Positions 1-9,211 of a DNA stretch of 64,000 bases are shown here, piece by piece. A program made the translations under genes and the position numbers. Under the pieces are notes generated by a model that was given only the letters and a program-made list of their open reading frames with translations, had not been told where the DNA came from and made no database searches. Within the stretch, counting starts at the first letter, position 1. Each line of letters begins with the position of its first letter. The stretch is from Acidobacteriota bacterium (GTDB lineage: Bacteria > Acidobacteriota > Blastocatellia > Pyrinomonadales > Pyrinomonadaceae): positions 186,001 to 250,000 of the forward strand of contig JAFDVJ010000004.1 in the NCBI GenBank assembly GCA_018269075.1. Direction: 5' to 3'.

Positions 1-1933
1 GCCAGTCGTCGGTGCGGAACGAAGAAGCCGGAAAGCCCGCGCCGTTAAAGAGATTGGCGTCGACCGGCGCGTCCGCCCACGCATAGCGAACGGCGACCGG
101 ATTTTTGACGTCCGGGCTCGAAACGACGACCGTGTTTCCCGAGATTTCGGCGCGCGCGTAAAAGAATTTGCGGTCCGCGCCGGCGATCTCGAAACCGCGG
201 ACGTAGCTGAACTTGTCCCTGACGGTCAAACCGCCGTCGGCATTGCGAAAGCCGACGACCGCGCGGCCGTTTTCGAATCTCACGTTGTCGTACAGCGGGC
301 CCGAAAACGGCATTTTGACGCCGTAGACATTGTCGAGCGCGGCCGCCGCGAGCCGCCGGCCGACGGTTTGTTTGTCGGTCGGGTGAATATCGTTCGGATT
401 GCCGACGTCGGTCGTCACGGCCATCGCGGTTTTCGGGATTTTGAGCGTCATCGTCTGGGCTTCGCGAAGCTCGGCCCAGCCGCTGCCGTCGTTCGCGCTC
501 CGGTTCGCGCCGTAGCTCGACAGCTGGACGAAGAAGAAAAAGAAATCGTCGCCCCATTTTTTGCGCCAGTCGTCGATCAGGAGCGGAAAGGTCCGGCGAT
601 ACTGATAGGCGCGGCCGGCATTCGTCTCGCCCTGATACCAGAGGACGCCGCGCACGGCGTAAGGGACGAGCGGCGCGATCATTCCGTTGTAGATAAACGT
701 CCCGACGTTGTTGCTCGAATGCGCGAATTCGTGTTTTTCGGCGAACGCGGGCATCAGGTACCAGCTATCGGCGGCGAGCGGAATCCGTTCGTCGCCGGCG
801 GCAAGATAAACGTCGTCGGGCGAGCCGGAAAATCCGAGACCGTACCATTCGGGCTCGATCGCGCGGTTCATCTTGACGACGAGGCTGTTGTCGCCCGCCC
901 GCCACGTATTGCGCGGGACGATGATCGCGCGTTTTCCTTTGGTGATGCCGGCGAAAACCCGCGTCCCGTTGACGTAGATCTCGTTGTAGCTGTAGCTTTC
1001 GGCGAGGCCGAGCACGGTTTCGCGGCCGACGAAGCCCGCCGGAACGTCGACCCGGCGCGCCATAAAGCCGTTGCCGCGCCACGCCCAGATTCCCTGCCAG
1101 TCCCATTGCCCGACGGGCCCGCCGCGCAGCCATTTCGAAAAGTCGTAGCCGTTTTCGGTGTATTTTTTCTCGTCTTCGGGCGTCGGATTCCGGTTTTCGT
1201 CGCCCAAAGTCGCCTTTTTGACGTGGCGTTCGAGAAAAGCGTCGGCGGCCGGCCAGTCTTTCGGCAGGTTGAGCGCGTAATCGCGCAGCTCGTCCGACCC
1301 GAGCATTCCCTCGCGGCTCAGCCAGCCCTCGATCTGCGAGCCGCCCCACGACGAATGGACGATGCCGACCGGGATTTTGAGTTTTTGATAGACCTCGCGC
1401 GCGAAGAAAAAGCCGATCGCCGAGAAATCGCCGACGGTCGAAGCGTTTGCCGGCCGCCATTCGCCGCCGCGGAGATCGCTTTGCGGATCGGGCTCGACGC
1501 GATGCTCGACGAAGAAATGGCGAATCTCCGGATAGTCGGCGTTTTTTCGTTCGGCGGCGAAGTTGTCGGCCTGTTTGACGGTCCATTCCATATTCGACTG
1601 ACCGGAACAGAGCCAGACCTCGCCGACGAGGACGTCTTTGACGACCGCTTCGCCGGACGCGGCCGACGCTTTCAATTCAAAGGGACCGCCGGCCTCGATC
1701 GGCGCGAAGACCACCGACCAGCGCCCGGCCGCATCGGCGTTCGCGCTCTGCGTTTGGCCGTTGAAAGCGACCGAAACCCGTTCGTTCGGCGCGGCAAAGC
1801 CCCAGACGGGAATGTTTTTTTGCCGCTGCAGAACCGCGTGATCGGCAAAGATCCTTGCAAAGCGAACCTCGGCGGCCGTTGTCAGGGCCGCGGCGAGCAG
1901 AAAAAGAATCGCGAAAACGGATTTTTGTTTCAT
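1..1933 (-). CDS. Sialate O-acetylesterase-like secreted SGNH esterase (C-terminus cut by window edge)
   Basis: Read on the minus strand from the ATG at 1933, the frame stays open to base 1 (644 codons), so only the C-terminus is missing. The first ~20 residues (MKQKSVFAILFLLAAALTTA) look like a Sec signal, implying periplasmic or outer action. The SGNH block GQSNMEW carries the probable nucleophile Ser113, a later block reads GVLWYQGETNAGRAY, and DIHPTDK supplies Asp515 and His517 of the triad. This order is that of sialate O-acetylesterases (SASA domain), which remove acetyl groups from sugars. The substrate here is unknown; related enzymes also deacetylate plant or host glycans. It is first in a minus-strand run, with a repeat element 38 bp upstream of its start. 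Confidence 0.88.
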   Translation of the reverse strand, partial: MKQKSVFAILFLLAAALTTAAEVRFARIFADHAVLQRQKNIPVWGFAAPNERVSVAFNGQTQSANADAAGRWSVVFAPIEAGGPFELKASAASGEAVVKDVLVGEVWLCSGQSNMEWTVKQADNFAAERKNADYPEIRHFFVEHRVEPDPQSDLRGGEWRPANASTVGDFSAIGFFFAREVYQKLKIPVGIVHSSWGGSQIEGWLSREGMLGSDELRDYALNLPKDWPAADAFLERHVKKATLGDENRNPTPEDEKKYTENGYDFSKWLRGGPVGQWDWQGIWAWRGNGFMARRVDVPAGFVGRETVLGLAESYSYNEIYVNGTRVFAGITKGKRAIIVPRNTWRAGDNSLVVKMNRAIEPEWYGLGFSGSPDDVYLAAGDERIPLAADSWYLMPAFAEKHEFAHSSNNVGTFIYNGMIAPLVPYAVRGVLWYQGETNAGRAYQYRRTFPLLIDDWRKKWGDDFFFFFVQLSSYGANRSANDGSGWAELREAQTMTLKIPKTAMAVTTDVGNPNDIHPTDKQTVGRRLAAAALDNVYGVKMPFSGPLYDNVRFENGRAVVGFRNADGGLTVRDKFSYVRGFEIAGADRKFFYARAEISGNTVVVSSPDVKNPVAVRYAWADAPVDANLFNGAGFPASSFRTDDW

Positions 1934-1970
1934 TCTGGTTTGAGTAGAATTTTGGCGCAGGTTGGGTTTT

Positions 1971-2135
1971 AACGCAAAGGCGCGAAGACGCAAAGACGCA
2001 AAGAATTTTTTCGGCGGGTTCGGGCGGCGAGCCCGATCGTCGTCCTTTAGCTGTTTTGTTAAGCGCAAACCGCCGCCGCGTTCAATCAACCCTAACAAAT
2101 CTTTGCGCCCTTGCGCCTTTGCGCCTTCGCGTTAA
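1971..2135. repeat. Iterated-word hairpin element, family A copy 1 (octad GCAAAGAC)
   Basis: The left arm starts at 1971 and iterates an 8-bp word (gcaaaggc, gcgaagac, gcaaagac). The right arm, about 2100-2135, iterates the reverse complement (ctttgcgc, ccttgcgc, cttcgcg). The right arm ends on the base before the stop codon (2136-2138) of the YdeI-like gene. The interior is similar to copy 2 at 2729. Confidence 0.9.
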
Positions 2136-2690
2136 TCAAACCCGCCGCCCGGCCGCGCTTTCGGCGATCAGTTTGGCGAGTCGCTTGCGGCGCGTTTCCT
2201 CCTGTTTGGCGGACAAGACCCAGTACATCGCGGTCCGCCGGTAGCCGTTCGGCTGTTTTTCGAAAAACGTCCAGGCCGGTTCGTTCTCGCGAAAGACGGT
2301 TTCGTATTCGGCGGGCAGCTTTTCGGGTTTGTTCTCGTAGGCGTAGACCGCCGAGCGGTCTTCGGTGCGGTTCTCGAAGGCGCGGACGCCGGCCGGCCGC
2401 ATCAAACCCTTTTCGGTCAGCTCCGCGATCTTTTTGATGTTGACGGCGCTCCAGTTGCTGCCGGCCCGGCGCGGCGTGAAGCGGATCCGGTAGCTTTCGG
2501 CGTCGATCGTGTGGCGAACGCCGTCGATCCAGCCGAAACAGAGCGCCTGATCGACCGATTCCGACCACGTCAGCGACGGTTTGCCCGAGCCGACCTTGTA
2601 AAAACCGACGGCGAGCTCGCTCGCGGTTTCGTGATTTTCTTCGAGCCAGCGGCGGAAATCTTCGGATGTTTGGAAAAATACGGGTTTCAT
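2136..2690 (-). CDS. YdeI/OmpD-associated family protein
   Basis: A 184-residue soluble protein. Landmarks are VGFYKVGSGKPSLTW, the ALCFGWIDGVRHTID block and FTPRRAGSNWSAVN, which together are typical of the YdeI/OmpD-associated ('bacteriocin protection') family. The C-terminal half has WTFFEKQPNGYRR and a basic helix (TRRKRLAKLI), also usual for the family. The length is normal. The biochemical role of the family is poorly defined, although it has been linked to stress and cationic-peptide tolerance. The start is the ATG at 2690, and its upstream 38 bp closely resembles the leader of the esterase gene. There is no signal peptide. Confidence 0.85.
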   Translation of the reverse strand: MKPVFFQTSEDFRRWLEENHETASELAVGFYKVGSGKPSLTWSESVDQALCFGWIDGVRHTIDAESYRIRFTPRRAGSNWSAVNIKKIAELTEKGLMRPAGVRAFENRTEDRSAVYAYENKPEKLPAEYETVFRENEPAWTFFEKQPNGYRRTAMYWVLSAKQEETRRKRLAKLIAESAAGRRV

Positions 2691-2728
2691 TTTTGGTTCG
2701 AATTGAATTTTGGCGCGGGTTTTGTTTT

Positions 2729-2893
2729 AACGCAAGGGCGCGAAGGCGCAAGGGCGCAAAGATTTTTTGGGCGGGTTCTCATTGTGACATCGATCGTCGT
2801 CCGATTACCGGTTTGATAAACCCAAACCGTCGCCCCGTTCAATAAATCATAAAAAATCTTGGCGTCTTCGCGCCTTCGCGCCCTTGCGTTAAA
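2729..2893. repeat. Iterated-word hairpin element, family A copy 2
   Basis: Left arm 2729-2765 (gcaagggc, gcgaaggc), right arm about 2855-2893 with inverted words. The interior (gatcgtcgtcc, then gtttgataaaccc and cgttcaata) aligns with copy 1 at 1971, so these two are full-length homologous copies, not just similar arms. It occupies most of the spacer between the YdeI-like start and the CPBP stop codon. Confidence 0.9.
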
Positions 2894-2902
2894 ACCCCGC
2901 CT

Positions 2903-3565
2903 TTACGCCGTCAGATTATTGAGCCCGTGCGCGAGGATCGCGCCGGCGAGCGAGTCGCTGCGGCGCGTGATGAGGCCGAAAACGAGGCCGAGCAGCAGGA
3001 TCACGAGCGCCTGCTGCGAGAAGACGCGGGCCGCGAAGTCGCCGCGAAAGAGCCAGCCCGGAAAATGAATCAGCAGAAAAAAGACGGCGGTCAAAAGATT
3101 CGCCCAGCGAAAGCGGAAAACTTCGAGAAAACCGTCGAGCACCGCGCCGCGAAAGGCGATTTCCTCGACAAACGGCGCGATGACGACGGCGCTCAGAAAC
3201 GGAAAGAGGCTGTCGTAGGAGAACAGCGGCTTGTCGAAGATGAAAGTCTTCGAGACGAGATTGATGACGACGATCACCGCCGCGATCGCGCCGCCGAACA
3301 GGAGCGATCCCCTGAGCCGGTCGGCCGCGAACAGCTCGCCGAAGCGGTTTCCGCGTTTTTTGAGAAAGTAAATTGCCGGCGCGACCCAGATCAGCAGTTT
3401 CGCGGCGAGCCAGTAGGCGAACGTGAGGCCCTCGTCTTTGAATTGTTCGTGATGCGCGTCGAGAAAGTTCTTGACGAGCCACGCGGCGATCCAGCCGGCG
3501 AACAAAAAGACCAGAAAAACGACGACCGGCCGGAGCGATTTCGATTGATTGACGGTGGTATTCAT
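2903..3565 (-). CDS. CPBP family intramembrane glutamic endopeptidase
   Basis: A 220-residue polytopic membrane protein. The signature motif FVEEIAFRG (Glu134, Glu135, Arg139) is followed by FFLLIH (His167) and by AHGLNN (His213, Asn216). This is the EExxxR/FxxxH/HxxxN set of CAAX-protease/bacteriocin-processing (CPBP, Abi) proteins, which cleave within the membrane. About six hydrophobic segments are visible (residues 13-31, 50-67, 86-104, 120-133, 155-168, 183-200). The substrate cannot be told from the context. No CAAX prenylation genes or bacteriocin genes lie nearby. Confidence 0.9.
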   Translation of the reverse strand: MNTTVNQSKSLRPVVVFLVFLFAGWIAAWLVKNFLDAHHEQFKDEGLTFAYWLAAKLLIWVAPAIYFLKKRGNRFGELFAADRLRGSLLFGGAIAAVIVVINLVSKTFIFDKPLFSYDSLFPFLSAVVIAPFVEEIAFRGAVLDGFLEVFRFRWANLLTAVFFLLIHFPGWLFRGDFAARVFSQQALVILLLGLVFGLITRRSDSLAGAILAHGLNNLTA

Positions 3566-3763
3566 TCAGTTGATCGACCTTGATTACGGTCGGCGCGCGG
3601 ATTGCCCTGACGCACCCGGACAACATCGATGTTCATACGGCTTCGATCCGAAAAATCCGTGCGCTCCGTGTTTTAATCGTCCCACGCCCGCCGTCGGCGG
3701 CGCGGGATCGACATTCGTTTCAAGCCGATCGAGCCGGCTGCCGGCAAAGCCGTCCGCCCGGCG

Positions 3764-4102
3764 TCAGTGCCGCATAAGTTTCCGAATATGCGTATCGCAT
3801 CTCTTGCAGAAAACGTCGTATCCGTCGATGCAGTCCAGCCGCACCAGAAAAAAATCGCAGATCAGCAGCGGAAGAATCATTACCAGACACCGGCCGGAAA
3901 CATAAACGCTCAACGCAATCAGGATCGACAGCAGGATCGCAATCAGCAACTGGGTCAGCACGAACTTTGGAAAGCCTAATCCCACGATCCGGGAAAACGA
4001 GTAGGAGACCACCCGCGTATAAGTCGGGCCGGGGCCGCATTTCGGGCATTCCCGAAAACCGATATTCTGGCGCGGAACGGGCACATAAAGCGGGTCGGAC
4101 AT
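3764..4102 (-). CDS. Small membrane protein with split CxxC zinc-ribbon
   Basis: A 112-residue protein. It has one CxxC pair at Cys19-Cys22 and a second at Cys99-Cys102, separated by two hydrophobic segments (about 46-68 and 72-88). If the two segments form a hairpin, both CxxC pairs lie on the same face and could bind one zinc ion. A strong ribosome-binding site (ggaggtg) sits 7 bases before the ATG, which supports the start and the reality of the gene. I do not recognise the family, and no function is claimed. Confidence 0.65.
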   Translation of the reverse strand: MSDPLYVPVPRQNIGFRECPKCGPGPTYTRVVSYSFSRIVGLGFPKFVLTQLLIAILLSILIALSVYVSGRCLVMILPLLICDFFLVRLDCIDGYDVFCKRCDTHIRKLMRH

Positions 4103-4283
4103 AATCGGGCACCTCCGTCGATCGAAAATCGCGCATCAACCGGGTTCAACCTTCCGCCCCCTGCTCGTTGTTTATACAAATCCGCCGTCCTGTTAATTTT
4201 TCGCCGGCGAACGCTTCCGGCAGCCGTCGCCGAAATATTTCAGGCCGCCCCAAACCCGGCTTTCGATTCCGCCGCCGGCAATC

Positions 4284-4316
4284 GACTCAGGACTCAGGAC
4301 TCAAGACTCAAGACTC
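4284..4316. repeat. Single-arm iterated-word array, family C (heptad GACTCAG)
   Basis: Four and a half tandem copies of gactcag/gactcaa. It lies 8 bp from the stop codon of the mutase gene and is preceded by ttccgccgccggcaatc, a lead-in almost shared with the right arm of the element at 47788. The rest of the 222-bp spacer 4103-4324 shows no gene. Confidence 0.85.
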
Positions 4317-4324
4317 GCCGACCA

Positions 4325-5998
4325 TCAAAACGCCGGTTCCTCGTATATGCCGTAGACATCGCGCAAAGCGGTGCAGATTTCCTCGACCGTCGCGTAGGCT
4401 TTGACGGCTTCGACGGTCGCGGGCATCAGATTCTCGCCCGTTTTCGCGTTTTGCCGGAGCTTTTCGAGAACATTGGCGACCGCGCCCGGGTCGCGTCTGG
4501 TCTTCGTTTCTTCGAGCCGCGCCAATTGGTGATCGCGGACGGTCTCGTCGATCTGGAGGATGTCGGTTTTATGGATCTCCTCGGCCATCGCGTATTTGTT
4601 GACGCCGACGATCGACTGTTCGCCGCGCTCGACGGCCTTTTGATACTGGTACGCCGATTCCTGGATCTCGCGCTGCGGGAAACCGGCTTCGATCGCTTCG
4701 ACCATCCCGCCGAAACCGTCGATCTTGTCGAAGTAATCGAAGCAGCCGTCGATCATCTTCTGCGTCAGCGCTTCGACGTAGTAGGAACCGCCGAGCGGAT
4801 CGACGGTGTTCGTGACGCCGGTCTCCTCGGCGATGATCTGCTGCGTGCGGAGCGCGATCAGCGCGGCCTGATCGGTCGGCAGCGCGAGCGCTTCGTCATA
4901 GGAATCGGTGTGAAGGCTCTGCGTTCCGCCCAAAACGCCGGCGAGCGCCTGGATCGCGACGCGCGCGATGTTGTTCAAGGGCTGCTGAACGGTCAGGCTG
5001 ACGCCCGCGGTCTGAGTATGAAAGCGCATCTGCATCGCGCGCGGGTTCTTCGCGCCGAAACGCTCGCGCATCGTCGTCGCCCAGACGACGCGGGCGGCCC
5101 GATACTTGGCGATTTCCTCGAAAAAGTCGTTGTGCGCGTTGAAAAAGAAGGACAAACGCGGGACGAACTCGTCCGGATCGAGTCCGCGCTCGATGCCGTA
5201 CTGAACGTACTCGACGCCGTCGCGCAGGGTGAAGGCCAACTCCTGCAGCGCCGTCGCGCCGGCTTCGCGGATGTGGTAGCCGGAGACCGAGATCGGGTTG
5301 TATTTCGGAACGTTCCGGACGCAGAATTCGAACGTGTCGACGACGAGCTTCATCGCCGGCTTGATCGGGTAGATCCATTCCTTCTGCGCGATATACTCCT
5401 TCAGAATGTCGTTTTGGAGCGTGCCGGAGATCTTTTTGAAGTCCGCGCCCTGCTTTTCGGCGAGCGCGACGTAAAATGCGAGAAAGATCCACGCCGGCGC
5501 GTTGATCGTCTGCGAAACGGTAACCGCTTCGAGATCGATTCCGTCGAAGAGCACCTCGAAATCGGCGAACGAAGAGACCGCGACGCCGCACTTGCCGACC
5601 TCTCCCTCGGAGAGCGGCGAATCCGCGTCGAGGCCCATCAGCGCCGGCAGATCGTAAGCCGTCGAAAGGCCCGTCTGTCCCTGCGACATCAGATATTTGA
5701 ACCGGCGGTTGGTCTCCTCGGGCGACGAAAAGCCGGCAAACTGGCGCATCGTCCAGAGCCGGCCGCGATAACCGGTCGGGTGAATCCCGCGTTTGTACGG
5801 GTATTCGCCGGGAAAGCCGGGATCGCCGAGATTTTCGGTGTCCGAAATCGTGTAGAGCCGTTCGACCGGCTCGAGACTGACGCCCTCGAATTTCGTTTTG
5901 CGTTCCGGCGCGCGATCGAGCACGCGCCTGAGCGTTTCCGCTTCCCAGCGTTCCTTCGCCGCCTGATTCTCCGAGACTGCTTCTTTAACTTCTGCCAT
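4325..5998 (-). CDS. Acyl-CoA mutase large subunit (methylmalonyl-CoA mutase family)
   Basis: 557 residues. The TIM-barrel substrate domain of B12-dependent acyl-CoA mutases is recognisable from [15 protein letters not shown] (residues 76-90), [11 protein letters not shown], the active-site HTQTAG block (His327) and the block [14 protein letters not shown]. No C-terminal cobalamin-binding domain follows (the protein ends IYEEPAF), so a separate small B12 subunit must exist outside this window. The family includes methylmalonyl-, isobutyryl- and ethylmalonyl-CoA mutases, and substrate choice cannot be fixed here. With the acyl-CoA carboxylase at 22525 it may serve propionyl-CoA metabolism. The start is at 5998; the first ~25 residues are charged and helical. 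Confidence 0.92.
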   Translation of the reverse strand: MAEVKEAVSENQAAKERWEAETLRRVLDRAPERKTKFEGVSLEPVERLYTISDTENLGDPGFPGEYPYKRGIHPTGYRGRLWTMRQFAGFSSPEETNRRFKYLMSQGQTGLSTAYDLPALMGLDADSPLSEGEVGKCGVAVSSFADFEVLFDGIDLEAVTVSQTINAPAWIFLAFYVALAEKQGADFKKISGTLQNDILKEYIAQKEWIYPIKPAMKLVVDTFEFCVRNVPKYNPISVSGYHIREAGATALQELAFTLRDGVEYVQYGIERGLDPDEFVPRLSFFFNAHNDFFEEIAKYRAARVVWATTMRERFGAKNPRAMQMRFHTQTAGVSLTVQQPLNNIARVAIQALAGVLGGTQSLHTDSYDEALALPTDQAALIALRTQQIIAEETGVTNTVDPLGGSYYVEALTQKMIDGCFDYFDKIDGFGGMVEAIEAGFPQREIQESAYQYQKAVERGEQSIVGVNKYAMAEEIHKTDILQIDETVRDHQLARLEETKTRRDPGAVANVLEKLRQNAKTGENLMPATVEAVKAYATVEEICTALRDVYGIYEEPAF

Positions 5999-6121
5999 AT
6001 ATTCGTTCGAAAATTAATTGTTATGCCGTTATTAAAATCGATTTCGATTCTAGTTTAAGGAACGCCGCGCCGCAACGCAAGAAAAGCGGAAAGCCGGCGC
6101 GGCGATTAAATTGCCGTTCGT

Positions 6122-6157
6122 GGGTAATTTCCCCCGTAATGCAGGGAGAAATTACCC
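6122..6157. promoter_or_regulatory. Hairpin in leader of first LamG gene
   Basis: gggtaattt (6122-6130) and aaattaccc (6149-6157) form a perfect 9-bp stem, with an inner ccc/ggg extension. No T-run follows on either strand. It may be an mRNA-stability or regulatory hairpin or an inefficient terminator. It lies between the divergent mutase and LamG genes. Confidence 0.45.
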
Positions 6158-6272
6158 GCCGGCCGGGCTTGGACCTCCGATTCACGGCTTTTCCACTCAA
6201 TTTAACCGCTCGGCGGCGGCATTGCTTTTGCAGTGAAGAGGTTGAAACACAAACTTACTGGAGGAGTTTTGT

Positions 6273-9017
6273 ATGAGAAGCACGGAACTTGGAAAACGGA
6301 TTTTGAGATTCGTTTTGACGATTCTGGGAATATTAATTTTCTATTCGTTCTCCTTCGGCCAATGCCTGACGCCGCCCTCGGGCCTGATCGGCTGGTGGGC
6401 CGGCGACGGCAATTCGCTCGATAATCGCGGGTCGAACCACGCGACCTTCGTCAACGGGCCGGTTTATACGGCGGGCGAAGTCAATCAGGCCTTCAGTTTT
6501 AACGGCACGAACCAGTATCTGGCGATTCCGCAGACCGCCGATCTGCCGGTCCGCGGCACGAACAGCTTCACGATCGAAGCCTGGGTCCGCCATCTCGGCG
6601 ACGACAGCCCCTCGATCTTTAATCTGTTCGCCTACCGCAGCGGCGGCGACGACGTCCAGTTCATCATCACGCGGACCGAAGTCGTCGTCTGGGCGACGAC
6701 CGCCTACGGCGTCATTATGCGGTTCCCGCACGGCGTCGATCCGACCGTCTGGAATCATTTCGCCTTCACCCGCAGCGGCAACATCTGGCGCGCCTATGTC
6801 AACGGCGGGCAGGTCGGCACCGACCTAAACGTCAACGTCAATCTGCCGACGCCTTCGACGTCGCAGAACGTCGGCACGACGGGCGGCGCTGACACGCAGT
6901 TCGCGCTCGGAATGCTCGACGAATTTTCGATCTACGACCGCGCGCTGACACATGCCGAAATCCTCGCCGTTTTCAACGCCGGCACGGCCGGCAAATGCCG
7001 GCAATGCACGGCCGCCCCGGTCAGGCTCGCGGGCTGGTGGCCGGCCGACAACAACACGCTCGACATCCGATCCGGCAACACCGGCATTTTCGAAGGCACC
7101 GCCGCCTACGCCGCCGGCAGGACGGGTCAGGCCTTCGATTTCAACGGCTCGGACAACGACGTCCGCATTCCCGCCGCGGCCGGCCTGAATGTCGGCGCGG
7201 GGCCCGGCCTGACGATCGACGGCTGGATCAATCCCTCGACGCTCGCGCAGAACAGCCCGCTTTTCGAATGGAACAACGGCTCCGCCTACGGCGCGCATTT
7301 ATGGATGTACCGGATCAACGGCATCGACGGCAATCTCTATTTCAATTTCGTGGACACCGGCAGCGGCAATCACTACGACTACACGACCGGCGGGGCGCTG
7401 ACGGCGGGTCGATGGCAGCATCTCGCGCTGACCTACGATAAAGCCTCGGGCGCCATCGCGGTTTACGTCGACGGCGTGCCGGTCCCGCTGAATGCCAGTA
7501 ATCTCGGCAGCTTCACGCCGCAAACTTCCTACGATTTCTACCTCGGCGCACGGCCGCCCGGCTTCCCGGATTCGACGCACTTCAGCGGCGGGATGGATGA
7601 GGTCGAGATTTTCGACCGCGCGCTGACGGCTGCGGAAATCAGGGCGCTCGCGCTCGCCGGGTCGGCCGGCCAATGCCGGCCGACGGCCGTTGCCGCGCCG
7701 GCGGGTCTGGTCGGCTGGTGGCCGGGCGACGGCGATTACAGCGATCTCGTCAACAATCGAAACGGGATCGGTTTTTCGGACGCGTTCTTCGCGGTCGGCA
7801 AATCCGGCCAGGGCTTCGTCGTCGACGGGGCCGACGATTATATCGACGTCAGTTCCGCCTTTCCGGCGATGACGTCCGCGACGATCGAAGGGTGGGTCAA
7901 CCCGACGCTGCTCACGGGCGGTTATTCCGACGGCGCGATTCCCGGTCTTCTGCGGCACACGGCCGCCGGCTTCAACGGCAGCTGCAGCGATCTCTCGATC
8001 GGTCTTTACGGCGGCAAACTCGGCGCGATCTACAAGCCGCCCGGTGCCTGCGCCGGCGTCATTCAGTCGAGCTTCAGCGCGGCGGCCGGCACGTGGTATC
8101 ACGTCGCCGTCACCGACGACGGCACGAACGTCAGCCTCTACGTCAACGGCAATCTCGAAACGTCCGCGCCAGTCGAATCGAATTACACGATCTACAACAC
8201 TTTCCGGATCGGCCGCGCAGTCTGCTGCGCGGGCGACAATTTCGGCGGCAGGCTCGACGAAATCTCGCTTTACGACCGCGCGCTGACGGCGTCGGAAATC
8301 CAATCGATCTACGGCGCGGGGCTCGCCGGCAAGCTCAAATCGGTCAACACCGCGCTGCCCGGATTTTCGAAGCTCCGGAAAGCGAAAACCAGACCGGCTG
8401 GCGAGGCTTATTCGGTCAACGTCGGGGACGCCTCGGTGCTGCTCTACGGACCGCTCGCCGACGGCTATACGCAGGAAATCCCGCTCTCGGGAAGCGTTCT
8501 GCCGGCGCTTCCGGGGGGGTACGTTTCGACCGGTCTGGTTTACGACTTGGCGACAAGCGCCGGCTATGCCGGGCCGGTCAATATCGGTTTCAACCTGACC
8601 TCGCAGTCGACGAATTTTTCAGAACTGCGGGTGCTCCATCTTGAAAACGGCGTCTGGGTCGACCGAACGAATCTCTTCAGCACCTATCCGATTCTCTACA
8701 CAACCGATATGAATTCGCTGTCGCCGTTCGCGATCGCCCGGCTCAACCCGACGGCGGCGTCGGTCACGGTCTCCGGCCGTGTGACGGATGCGGCGGGCAA
8801 CGGGATTCGCGGGGCGCTCGTTTCCCTGACGGACACCACCGGAACCTTGCGCACGGCGCGGACCAACACGTTCGGCGTGTTCCGGTTCGAGAACGTCCCG
8901 AGCGGCTTTACTTACGTCTTCGAGGTAACGGCGAAGAAATACCGGTTCGACGATTCGGCGCGTGTGATCTATGTCGCCGACGAGCTGACCGACGTCGATT
9001 TCACGGCGCTCGAATGA
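6273..9017 (+). CDS. Secreted protein with three LamG domains and C-terminal carboxypeptidase-regulatory-like domain
   Basis: 914 residues. The N-terminus (about 30 residues, ending FSFGQC) is a Sec signal. Three LamG/concanavalin-like modules follow, each opening with a G-W-W-x-G-D-G/N-x block and including an ..YDRALT..EI motif near the end (about residues 30-245, 246-470, 475-690). Such modules bind glycans or proteins. After a short beta region comes PTAASVTVSGR and a final ~85-residue transthyretin-like domain ending DVDFTALE, shared with three other proteins in this window. A good ribosome-binding site (ggaggag) precedes the ATG. The next gene is a paralogue. The likely role is cell-surface adhesion or glycan binding; the ligand is unknown. 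Confidence 0.88.
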   Translation: MRSTELGKRILRFVLTILGILIFYSFSFGQCLTPPSGLIGWWAGDGNSLDNRGSNHATFVNGPVYTAGEVNQAFSFNGTNQYLAIPQTADLPVRGTNSFTIEAWVRHLGDDSPSIFNLFAYRSGGDDVQFIITRTEVVVWATTAYGVIMRFPHGVDPTVWNHFAFTRSGNIWRAYVNGGQVGTDLNVNVNLPTPSTSQNVGTTGGADTQFALGMLDEFSIYDRALTHAEILAVFNAGTAGKCRQCTAAPVRLAGWWPADNNTLDIRSGNTGIFEGTAAYAAGRTGQAFDFNGSDNDVRIPAAAGLNVGAGPGLTIDGWINPSTLAQNSPLFEWNNGSAYGAHLWMYRINGIDGNLYFNFVDTGSGNHYDYTTGGALTAGRWQHLALTYDKASGAIAVYVDGVPVPLNASNLGSFTPQTSYDFYLGARPPGFPDSTHFSGGMDEVEIFDRALTAAEIRALALAGSAGQCRPTAVAAPAGLVGWWPGDGDYSDLVNNRNGIGFSDAFFAVGKSGQGFVVDGADDYIDVSSAFPAMTSATIEGWVNPTLLTGGYSDGAIPGLLRHTAAGFNGSCSDLSIGLYGGKLGAIYKPPGACAGVIQSSFSAAAGTWYHVAVTDDGTNVSLYVNGNLETSAPVESNYTIYNTFRIGRAVCCAGDNFGGRLDEISLYDRALTASEIQSIYGAGLAGKLKSVNTALPGFSKLRKAKTRPAGEAYSVNVGDASVLLYGPLADGYTQEIPLSGSVLPALPGGYVSTGLVYDLATSAGYAGPVNIGFNLTSQSTNFSELRVLHLENGVWVDRTNLFSTYPILYTTDMNSLSPFAIARLNPTAASVTVSGRVTDAAGNGIRGALVSLTDTTGTLRTARTNTFGVFRFENVPSGFTYVFEVTAKKYRFDDSARVIYVADELTDVDFTALE

Positions 9018-9053
9018 TCTTCGATCCGCCCGACTGCTTGACCGCCGTCCCGG

Positions 9054-9100
9054 AAAACGGGAGATTTCACCCTCGCTGACGGGTAAAATCTCCCGTTTTT
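9054..9100 (+). terminator. Rho-independent terminator after first LamG gene
   Basis: aaaacgggagattt (9054-9067) pairs perfectly with aaatctcccgtttt (9086-9099). The inner accc/gggt extends the stem, and a T-run follows. It lies 37 bp past the stop codon. Confidence 0.9.
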
Positions 9101-9211
9101 CCCTTTTGTTTACAGGCCTTTCGCCGGTTATCGGGCGGAAAGCGCCGGCGGGCCGCGGCAAAGTATTTGCAGTTAAAGATATTCCAACCTTTATTACAGG
9201 AGGAACTAGTT

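Noticed and set aside
368..1972. Long plus-strand open frame over the esterase gene, and similar antisense frames over most genes (for example 4451-6058, 22558-24165, 39334-41175, 42573-44936)
   Set aside because: They are rich in Arg, Ala and Asp without recognisable domains and lie opposite well-supported genes; in GC-rich DNA such long antisense frames are common.
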